From contig JSYX01000460.1 of NCBI GenBank assembly GCA_000787465.1, forward strand, positions 1-28,425: a stretch of DNA of 28,425 bases, in the 5' to 3' direction. The DNA is from Thermomucor indicae-seudaticae. Lineage: Eukaryota > Mucoromycota > Mucoromycetes > Mucorales > Lichtheimiaceae. Numbering within the stretch: position 1 is the stretch's first letter; each line of letters opens with the position of its first letter. The notes beneath the pieces were generated by a model. The model searched no databases and was not told where the DNA came from. It saw nothing but the letters and a program-made list of their open reading frames with translations. Position numbers and translations under genes: made by a program. Of this stretch, positions 21,079 to 28,425 are shown piece after piece.

Positions 21079-22483
21079 TTAATCAGAGTCCATGAGCTCT
21101 GCAAGCTCACGCTCTTCTTCCTCGGTGAGTCCTGAGCTTTCCTGTGGCTTCCTCATAGGCTTTTCGTTATATTCTTTTAATGCCGCTGCTATTGAAACCA
21201 AAACGTCGAAATCAGTCTGAAGAAGCAGAGGTCGTGATATTTAGGACTTACGAGTTAGTGACCAGCGACGCAAAGAACAATCTAGCGACGCGCTGTATAA
21301 AGTTGATCCAACTACATCAAGACATCCAACTTCGTCAAAGTGGCCTCGGATCGTGGATATTAGCTTTCCAGACTGGTCGAGTGCAAAAAGGTCAGTTGAT
21401 GTATTTTCATACAATTAATCAAAGAACTTACAGCAATGTCCCACACACGGATCTCATCATCACTTGCACCTGTGATGACGTAAGGCTCTACTACCAGTAC
21501 TGACTTGACGCGGTCAGGATGCGAAAATACAGTATCAACAGTTCCTGTCTATAAGGTCTTATCAGATATGCTTTCCTGAATTAACAGAATCCCATCACAT
21601 ACCTCTGTGTTCCATCGTCGCACTGTCTTGTCGGCTGAGGCTAAAGGACAGAGTCAGTATATATTCAACAAAGAATATCCACGTCCTATTGACAACCAAC
21701 CAGTCCACATTTCATCTTCTGCCGCACGCACACAATAGACACTCGTTTCATGGTCATCAAAAACTTTTACGCATTCATTTGTCTCCAGATTCCATTTGCT
21801 GATAGTCTTATCCGATGATGCTGCATACAGAAATTTGCCAGCTGGATCCACAGCAAGACTTTCAATGGATCGAGTATGTTGCTTCAGCACCGCGAGGCAT
21901 TCATGGGTATCAATATTCCATTGTCGGATATGGGTATCGGATGAACCCGAATAAAGAGAGTTGCCGACCGTCACCAACGATTTCACAAAATCACTGTGAC
22001 CATGCAACGTGGCAAGACATTCTCCTGTCTTTGATTCCTGTAAGAAAATAGAGGTAAGGTCTCCTCCTTTTTATGTCTCGAACCTTTGTGCACCACTTTT
22101 TGATCGTCTTGTCCCAGGAACCAGTCCACAAGACATTGCCGTCATGCGAAAGTGCAAGCGATGTGACAGGACCCGCATGCCCCTTAAAGAGTTTAACCGT
22201 CTTTTTGGTCTGGCGAAATAGCTATTTAGCAACCTTTGTTCGGTTGAATGTTTGGAAAAAGAGAATCGTTATTTACTTGAAGGTTGATTCGTTTCGCATG
22301 GAAACCTGATTCCGCGACATAAGCATACGCTCCATCTTGCACCACAATGAGAGCTAGAGCTTTGGTGGACAGCTGAATGGCATCGCCTTCTGTGTAATTG
22401 TATTTTGCCTGTTTTTCTTTTTGCTTTTGTATTTCGGCATCTGACTGGAAGAAGTTGCCCGCTTCGGTTCCAATGTTCACCAT
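21079..22483 (-). CDS. WD40-repeat protein
   Basis: Seven exons, 22277-22483, 22084-22221, 21701-22037, 21603-21640, 21432-21548, 21252-21372, 21079-21188, close in frame to 355 aa. After an N-terminal stretch with a QKQKEKQAKY segment there are WD repeats ending TIKKW, HIRQW, TISKW, TVRRW, EIRVW and SLRRW. GH and WD-type signatures occur at regular spacing of about 40 residues (for example KGHAGPVTSLALSHDG ... GSWDKTIKKW), enough with the N-terminal part for a seven-bladed propeller. The tail is acidic (TEEEERELAELMDSD). Such proteins are protein-interaction platforms; I cannot name the complex. The last intron (21189-21251, 63 nt) needs the distal AG: the nearer AG would give a 35-nt intron and a stop. 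It shares a 511-bp divergent promoter with the TMEM135-like gene, so co-expression is possible. Confidence 0.85.
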
Positions 22484-22994
22484 CGTAAATCTGAAAGAAC
22501 AAACATTATTCGGGCTACAACCGCTCTCGTCAATGTCGGAGACCACTGGCACCGAAGATCCCGCTCAGGGAGAAACGAAACTCAGTCAGGAACAGCGTAA
22601 AAACATTCTACCGAGAGGACTTCACCCCGCTAAGATTTGACATGTGAAAAATAACTGGATGATCATGCAGAAAATCCGGCTACGCGAGAAATTTCATTAT
22701 TCGAACTATTTATAAGTATTATTCATTCTTGCATTGACACAAATGCGATTGCATTGTCGCTCCGAGCACGACACACCAGGCTTTGTTCTCATATCTGAAT
22801 AGCAGTAAATGAAAAAACAAGCTGGCTGATTATCACGCCCGGGCCAGGAAGCTTACCCCAAAGTTGGTGGACTGTGTAACTCAATTTTGCAACCCAGCAG
22901 ATCATTTTCGTTTCGACAGACATCCATAATTTGTTGCTATTGTTCTCTCTTTCTCTCTCTTCATTCTCCTGCCACAGCATTCGGTCGCTCCTTG
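22484..22994. promoter_or_regulatory. Divergent promoter region, WD40 gene (-) and TMEM135-like gene (+)
   Basis: The 511-bp gap between two start codons holds both promoters. A CT-rich tract (about 22935-22972) lies just upstream of the TMEM135-like ATG, a common feature of fungal leaders. No TATA box is obvious on either side. An open frame continues upstream of the WD40 ATG to 22552 but lacks family-like sequence. Confidence 0.5.
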
Positions 22995-24723
22995 ATGACA
23001 CAAAACTTGCAATGTTACGAAATATTCAAGGCAAAACTCAAACGTAATCCATCTTCCTATACCGATCTTCATAAGAAGGATTGGCCACGACCAAAGACAG
23101 CACAACAAGTTGCAGTTCATGCAGTCAAAGGCGGAGCGAGTTGAGTAATACAATCTGGGATTCGTATTACTGGTATGCATTGACTCTCTGCGGGGTCATT
23201 ACATTAGGAGCATTTATATTGGCCTATGGTTTACGTGCTGGTGTCAACTTTTGTCTATATCTTCTTCGAGTAGTCCGCAAAAGGTGACAGAATCTTTGTC
23301 GCTAAATGTAATGACTAAGGACTAAGCTGTTAATAGAGCTCCGCTAGCTCGCATCTGGAAAGCGGCATTTGGAAATGAGAATGCTCTCCGGTTCGGTGGC
23401 ATGTTCGGTGTTTGTGCGTTCTTGTGGAAATTAGTGAACAACGGCATGAGAGTCTATCGAGGAAAGGAAGATCGTCTTAATGGCCTTATAGCCGGCGCTG
23501 TTGCGGGCTTGGCAATCTTGTGTGAGAAACAGGAAAAGAGAGTTGATATTGGTCAGCAACTCTTTGTTCGGTATGCTTTGGCAATTGTTGAAGGAGGCAG
23601 AATCAATCACTGGATGCTAACTGTGTATCAAGAGCTCTGCAAGGTGTTTATAATGCGGGAAAAGCAAGAGATATATTGTACTTTAAGAACGGCGATGCTT
23701 TATTATTTGGACTCTCATGTGCACAGATTCTCTATGCTTATACCGTAAGTAAACTCGCGGCCCATGATTAATGCTTATGAGCTTCTGACCTTTGTAGTCG
23801 CTAGATGCAACCCAATACATTAGCTCCAGATTACTATAACTTCATGATTAATGCTGCTCGTGTACCTGCGGATATCTTGCGACTGAACGAGAAAAACGTG
23901 CGAGGAAAACCGCTGTCTTCCCAGGAAGCGGTAGACATCATCATGAAATATCGGCCAACGGAACACGCTCTGGATGTGGCAAAGTCACTTCCGGAATATC
24001 CACCGGCGGTACCTTGTGGCATCATCCATCCATGGATAGATGGCTGTCACGCAACGGCCCTGGAACGATTCCTAAAGGTATGCCAGAGCATGTTGCCTGT
24101 TTATGGTACACTCCATTTTGTACCCATGTTACTCTTACGGACACGCCACCTAAAGAAGTATGTAAGACTGAAGCAGTAGAGAGTGAAACAGCCAAGCAAA
24201 AATGAACTCAAGTCCTCGTTTTTCAGCCCTGTCAAGATGTTATCAAAGACTGCTCTAGGCACGCTAAGGTCATGCGCCTTCTTGGGTCTTTTTGTTACCA
24301 TATATCAATACCAGATCTGCATGCATCGCAAATTGTTAGATACCGGCGTCACGACGTTCAACAGCAAATATCTCTACGCACTTTTTGGCTTCGTTTGTTC
24401 CTACCCATCTCTCTTTCTGGAGGAGAAGAAACGCCGTGGTGAACTGGCGTTGTATTGTTTACCCATCGCAGCCAAGAGCTTTTATCAGATCGCTTACCAG
24501 CGCAAATGGATCCTGCGTGTTCCTCACTTTGAAGTCTTGATGACTAGCTGCGCCATGGCTATTATTATGGTAAGCTAACCTATGAATGAATGGCATCTTA
24601 TTGATGCAAGCTTCGATTCTAACAATTTATCGTTATGTCGCTCAGTCATTTTACCAAGAGGAACCAGATGTGTTGTCTTCTTTTGTTACAAAGATTATGT
24701 ATCAACTGTTTGGACGAAATTAA
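22995..24723 (+). CDS. TMEM135-like membrane protein
   Basis: Seven exons, 22995-23139, 23208-23283, 23337-23570, 23633-23744, 23805-24157, 24227-24569, 24646-24723, close in frame to 446 aa. Blocks typical of TMEM135 are present in order. They are HAVKGGARAFILAYGLRAGV, ALRFGGMFGVCAFLWKL, RGKEDRLNGLIAGAVAGL, LFVRALQGVYNAGKARDI, YFKNGDALLFGLSCAQILYA, SMLPVYGTLHFVPML and ALGTLRSCAFLGLFV. In animals TMEM135 is linked to peroxisomes, mitochondrial dynamics and fat storage (family knowledge); its fungal role is little known. Several hydrophobic segments fit a multi-pass protein. Intron 1 uses an unusual GTTGAG donor. Intron 4 skips a nearer AG (TTTGTAG) for the one ending at 23804, which is needed to keep the frame. 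The intron after 24157 was set by phase, since reading on through GTATGT would end early. Confidence 0.88.
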
Positions 24724-25083
24724 AGATGCTATCCCGTCTCACAAAGAATATCATTATCCAGTGATCCAGAAGATAGTAGCGGAAAGCGTAATGAAATAAC
24801 AATGGTTTTACGACTGTCGGGAAGTCCCGATCCTTAACGCCTTTATCAGTACGTGATAGTTCATGATTCCATAAAGAGTTAAGGATGTAAATATTGCGCA
24901 AACCCGTGATTTTTGCAATCTGAGTGTAACATTAGCGCATTTTATTTTATTGGCAATTTTCATGCAGTTGTTTGATGTAAGTCGAGGACCAGCCTGGAGA
25001 CTTCTTTTTCTATTGAACAGCGCGGGTATCTATATACAAGATGATGTTTGCAAGGGATAGGAATACATGGGGGAGTGGGGGAA
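24724..25083. other. Convergent intergenic region with stacked hairpins
   Basis: This gap lies between the stop codons of the TMEM135-like (+) and F-box (-) genes. It holds a perfect hairpin and, directly after it, a larger imperfect inverted repeat (24817-24886, listed separately). No coding potential is seen. Confidence 0.5.
24817..24886. repeat. Two adjacent inverted repeats in a 3' flank
   Basis: TCGGGA-AG-TCCCGA (24817-24830) is a perfect 6-bp stem with a 2-base gap. Beginning at its last base, ATCCTTAACGCCTTTAT (24830-24846) pairs with ATAAAGAGTTAAGGAT (24871-24886) with one bulge and one mismatch around a 24-nt loop. In RNA these would form consecutive stem-loops in the 3' UTR of the TMEM135-like gene or of the opposing transcript. 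A role in 3' end formation is inference. Confidence 0.5.
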
Positions 25084-25708
25084 TTAGCAAGCAGCGATAG
25101 TGGATAAGGGAAGTTGCATTTCAGTGACTTCAAGTGCGTAGGTAAGTGGTCGTGGCGCGATGAGTTGTTTCTTGTCGTGAGTAGTCGAAGTTGACGATGA
25201 CTCGATACGGGTAAGGGCGCCTTGGATTTGACATAAATCTGTTCCCTTGGCAGCAACGGCAACAGTTTTGCCTTGAGATATGCCTTTGTCGACCGTTATT
25301 TTGAAATCCTCCAGGAATTGGTAGTTTGCAGAAGAAGATCGTCGTAATAGAGAGCAATGAATTTGTCGTGGATGGTCAAACATGGATTTGATTTCGACTG
25401 GTTGTGGCATTGTGATGGTGTAGGTCATCAATTTAGACTTGGGATCATATCGAGTTGGTGTAGCAATGACTTGATCTAAATGAATCTAAAAAACCATAAG
25501 ATTCTCAATTCATGAATGTAAGATGCTTGCAACATACCAAGACACCCCATTCGTCCTTGGATGAACCGGTCAGAAGTCGACGTTCAATTTCGCAGTGGCA
25601 AAATGCTTGGATCATGCGGCAGGTTCGTTCCGCTCGAACCAAGTCGGCCAGCGGCAGATGTTCAAGGACACAGATGATGATTTCAGGTGGTAATACAGAG
25701 AGATCCAT
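25084..25708 (-). CDS. F-box domain protein
   Basis: Two exons, 25538-25708 and 25084-25485, joined across a 52-nt GT-AG intron, give 190 aa. The N-terminus is an F-box (LPPEIIICVLEHLPLADLVR followed by ERTCRMIQAFCHCEIERR), the motif that binds Skp1 in SCF ubiquitin ligases (family knowledge). The remaining roughly 130 residues have no LRR, WD40 or Kelch repeats and resemble short fungal F-box proteins of unknown target. A strong TATA element lies about 75 bases upstream of the ATG. It converges with the TMEM135-like gene. Confidence 0.82.
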
Positions 25709-25780
25709 GATGTAGAAAAAATATGCTATATGTACAAGAAAGATGCTTTTCCAGCTGGGATGTTCAACTGAAACCCAACC

Positions 25781-25790
25781 ATATATATAA
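25781..25790 (-). promoter_or_regulatory. TATA element of the F-box gene
   Basis: ATATATATAA on the plus strand (TTATATATAT on the gene strand) lies 73-82 bases upstream of the ATG at 25708, a usual core promoter position. Confidence 0.5.
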
Positions 25791-26051
25791 GCGGGGACCC
25801 TCGAAAATGTGGTTTCAGAGGCATGCCGTCATAGCTTATCGGGGCTATCCATATTTGGATATTATCAACCGGCCCATCGACTCGTCCTGTCAAGGGACCA
25901 AAATTTATCGACGCAAACGAGAAGTCACCCGTTTTTACTACAATCGGAAAAACCATAATATGTTCTTCATTTCTTTTATCTCGCCACTTTCTTATTAACC
26001 AGTTATATATCAGGACCGAACCTAATAATTGTATAGCAAAATTGGAGGACC

Positions 26052-26165
26052 ATGGTTGTCATTATTGAACTTCCGCTGTCGGAGAGTGGAAGAAATGGTT
26101 CATCTTCAACTGCACATGGCCCTATCATTGCACCATCGCCGCCCTCCCCTCCACCCCGCCCGTAG
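26052..26165 (+). CDS. Candidate short ORF, Pro/Ser-rich, unknown
   Basis: ATGGTTGTC opens a 37-codon frame with sequence MVVIIELPLSESGRNGSS and a PPSPPPRP end. The context ACCATGG is a good start. A donor-like GTAGAC overlaps the stop, so it might be a first exon; one possible acceptor (AATAG near 26270) extends it by about 17 codons only. No family is recognised. It is recorded because its composition differs from the AT-rich surroundings, but it may be chance. Confidence 0.2.
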   Translation: MVVIIELPLSESGRNGSSSTAHGPIIAPSPPSPPPRP

Positions 26166-26836
26166 ACGAACTAAAGCGTTAAACTTTCTTTCCATACCCT
26201 TTTATCAAGATGATGCCATGTAAAAAAAAACTTTAAGGCTATGCTTTTGGTACTCACGTCATTGAATAGGAATCAAGAGGGCAAATCAGCCCTGAGCCGT
26301 AGGCCTGCCTGTCAAAACTGACCCTGCACTTTCTGTTTTTTCGGGCTCACGCTTGCGGATCTTGAACCCCCATCGGCGATGATGTACTTGATAAGACGAA
26401 AAGAACTCTAATGCGTGCAGGCACCGTTGCACTGATTATTGCCAGAATGAGGGAACCATCGCCCCTAAGAAGATCGTATATAGCAGATTATACACAATGA
26501 AAACGTGGGGTAAAATCAAGATTGTGGAAATGGGCAGCTGAGTCACGATTGACGGAATCCTCCATGGGGTAACTATACGCCCCACTTCCGCGTTTCCGCA
26601 CGGAAGCCCTATGTGTTGTGATATATACTGTACTGTCTAACCAAATATTAACGATCTACAAGATAATGTTAGAGAAGTGTTGTCTTTCTGCAACCTGTCG
26701 GCCCGATTCTAGTTGATTGAAAGTGATAATATTCACATTGCAGAACCTTATAGCAAGCACCGGTCTGATTCGGCAAAGTCAAAGAAGCATTCGGATAGGC
26801 TATGGTGCAAGTCCACTATAAGGGTCACTATTACTA

Positions 26837-26987
26837 GTCAACTTCGAACTCCCATAACTTTTCCCAAAGATACGCCACGAAGCTAAGACAGTGAAAAATC
26901 GATAGTTTAGAGTCTTGCAAACAATAGAACTACTGGCCGGTGGCTCAGGACAAAGTTCTGAAAAGTTATCAGCCTTTGAAGTTCGGC
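26837..26987. mobile_element. Small MITE-like element with imperfect terminal inverted repeats
   Basis: The left end GTCAACTTCGAACTCCCATAA and the reverse complement of the right end (GCCGAACTTCAAAGGCTGAT) share AACTTC and then ATAACTTTT at matching distances. TA flanks both sides (26835-26836, 26988-26989). Length is 151 nt with no coding capacity. The ends differ from those of the 9061-9427 element, so it is a separate family. Confidence 0.45.
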
Positions 26988-27171
26988 TACTCTTCTAAGT
27001 GAGGCGAGAATTTGGCCACCTCTTCTAGGCAGTGTGTAATGTGTCTATCACGTAACCACAGGGTTGTGCAATAAAGCATATTGATCTGCTTATTATTCAA
27101 AGTAACCATGGCACTTATGATCCTGGAGACCGTCAAAACCACAATCGTTAATATTGTAGCTTTACCACCCT

Positions 27172-27292
27172 TATGTTTATGCCTTTGTGCCCCCGCACTA
27201 CATTTGTGATATGACTTTTTATGCCTCTCCTACGCTTGTTATATGATTCTATCTATGCCTCTGTAACATGACTCCATCTATGCCCACCCCTT
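27172..27292. repeat. Degenerate tandem repeat, TATGCC units
   Basis: Three or four decayed units each begin TATGCC(T/C) and continue with a variable stretch ending in ATGA(C/T) plus a T/C-rich tail. Examples are TATGCCTCTCCTACG and TATGCCTCTGTAACATGAC. Unit lengths run from about 25 to 42 bases. Confidence 0.4.
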
Positions 27293-27913
27293 AAGAACAG
27301 CAGCCAATAAAAAGACGACGTTTTACAAATATCAATCGAAAGTTGGCCTTTATAGCTGACTTGCACCAAAAAGTGAACCTTAAATAGAAATGTTGTTAAA
27401 TCGAATTCAAACGCCGTCACCCTGCGCACTGATCTTCATTGGGCAGCAGCAGAAGCTATATTGCAGGCAGCAACCACAAGAAGCAGTAGAACAAAGGACA
27501 GTGAGAGACATAATGAACTTCTTAAGTGTCACTCTGATATTATAACTGTGTGTTTCAAAGTGTGTGAGTGCGTTTCTCGATTTTGCCTTTGACGTTCCCG
27601 GCCCGTAACAAGGAAAAGCTTTTCTCACGGTTAACGGAACCAGTAAGCAGGCACCAGGACATCAAACTTTCTCAGTATTAGAGCTGACAAATACGATACG
27701 CTCAATGGCGTGTACATGAAAGAGCAATACACCAGAGGATCATCTGGATTCCGAAATCGTCGGCCTTGCTAGGAAGAAGGTTAGAAAAATGGAAAGCGAA
27801 GAGGTGAGAAACCCGAGACAGACTGAAATCACGTCCTACTTGAAGCAAAATTGATATACGAAATACGTCTGGTTTTCTCGGCAGTGATCAACAATTGTTA
27901 AAGCAGAAATAAT

Positions 27914-27980
27914 GATATTTCCCAGTTTACTAACCCGGTAAACCGAAATATCGTGAAATCGAACATCGTTAAATCGAGCA
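27914..27980. repeat. Hairpin followed by a 15-base tandem duplication
   Basis: GATATTTC...GTTTAC (27914 on) pairs with GTAAAC...GAAATATC (ending 27952). TCGTGAAATCGAACA (27951-27965) is then repeated as TCGTTAAATCGAGCA (27966-27980), 13 of 15 bases identical. No function is known to me. Confidence 0.4.
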
Positions 27981-28214
27981 GGCACTGTGCACCGATGCGT
28001 CCTTCATCATATTGACAAGCCATACGAATATTGTCCACGTGGCATGATTCGCGCAACCTTGACGTTGGCCTATACATTGATACCAACCGACCTTTCCTTT
28101 CGAAGAGGTCGGTGGCGCAGTAGATATGTGTCAAGCAATCCGAGACGATAAAACCGATAATTTGGTCTCTCTTTCCCTTCCCTTTCTTTGCCTCTTCGTT
28201 TTTCTTTTCACAAT

Positions 28215-28391
28215 ATGCAGTCTGTCGTGTTCAAAGAATCCACGTCTCCCACTTGGCGGAGCAAGCACCCATATGAAGGACTAAGCAGCAAGGAAATCAT
28301 ACTTCTGAAGAAGAGAGAGAAGAAGCTGCGAGAGCAGCGTGATGAAGAACAGCGAGAAGATCAGCTTGGTATACCACGATATTCCAGCTGA
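28215..28391 (+). CDS. Charged small protein or first exon, cut by the window end
   Basis: ATGCAGTCT opens a frame of 58 codons to a TGA at 28389-28391. The sequence is coding-like: an N-terminal TSPTWRSKHPYEGLSS, then a strongly charged helix (KKREKKLREQRDEEQRED), suggesting a coiled coil. A GTATAC donor-like site at 28369 could instead start an intron that runs past the window, so the true protein may be longer. A long pyrimidine-rich tract just upstream supports the start. Family not recognised. Confidence 0.5.
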   Translation: MQSVVFKESTSPTWRSKHPYEGLSSKEIILLKKREKKLREQRDEEQREDQLGIPRYSS

Positions 28392-28425
28392 CAAGGATTC
28401 TAAAATGCTGAAAATAAGATTTCAT

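Larger units (their letters stand above)
26166..28214. other. Gene-poor intergenic region
   Basis: About 2 kb without a supported gene. It contains a small TA-flanked inverted-repeat element (26837-26987), a degenerate tandem repeat (27172-27292), a hairpin with a 15-base tandem duplication (27914-27980), and a pyrimidine-rich tract (about 28160-28210) that is probably the leader of the next gene. A 34-codon Cys-rich frame (minus strand, about 27407-27511) is noted under findings. Confidence 0.45.

Noticed and set aside
1..28425. tRNA, rRNA, snRNA or CRISPR array
   Set aside because: Reading both strands by eye I found no properly spaced A/B boxes, rRNA core words or regular spacer-repeat array; a dedicated RNA scan would be decisive.

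Overview
The window is nuclear DNA from a filamentous fungus, most likely an early-diverging one of the Mucoromycota type (inference). Genes are split by many short GT-AG introns (about 46-122 nt), intergenic gaps are compact but AT-rich, and gene content mixes typical fungal families (PDR-type ABCG pump, Zn2Cys6 regulator, Nrg1-like C2H2 factor) with proteins shared with animals (TMEM135, RBM26/27, TBC1D22/Gyp1). I saw no rRNA, tRNA, CRISPR array, prophage or prokaryotic operon. I built exon-intron models by hand from splice signals, reading phase and family motifs; those that close in frame are given with exon coordinates.

Layout. 1-57: the end of a dispersed repeat. 1367-2026 (+): two-finger C2H2 factor of the Nrg1 type. 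2500-4797 (-): Gyp1/TBC1D22 Rab-GAP, 11 exons, first coding exon not found. 5856-6098: second copy of the repeat. 6182-8136 (-): RBM26/27-like RNA-binding protein (PWI-like + CCCH + RRM + coiled coil). 9061-9427: a MITE-like foldback element with about 140-nt inverted arms and TA flanks. 9868-14642 (-): full-length PDR/ABCG transporter (1475 aa). 15922-17941 (+): divergently placed Zn2Cys6 factor whose frame is broken in two places. 19272-20119 (+): small multi-pass membrane protein. 20780-21046: third repeat copy. 21079-22483 (-): WD40 protein. 22995-24723 (+): TMEM135-like protein, sharing a 511-bp promoter with the WD40 gene. 25084-25708 (-): F-box protein. 26166-28214: gene-poor, with a second small TA-flanked element and short repeats. 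28215 to the end (+): start of a charged small protein, probably cut by the window end.

The genes do not form a pathway cluster, apart from a possible regulator-pump pair (Zn2Cys6 factor head-to-head with the ABCG transporter across 1.28 kb). That pair, with an apparently decaying regulator, is the most interesting gene-level observation. The others are a TA-flanked element family whose ends share a GTTGACGCAAA...AGCGCAAAA signature, and a 10-mer (TTGGCCCGCC) that recurs upstream of three minus-strand genes. I did not find a clearly new defence or biosynthetic system.
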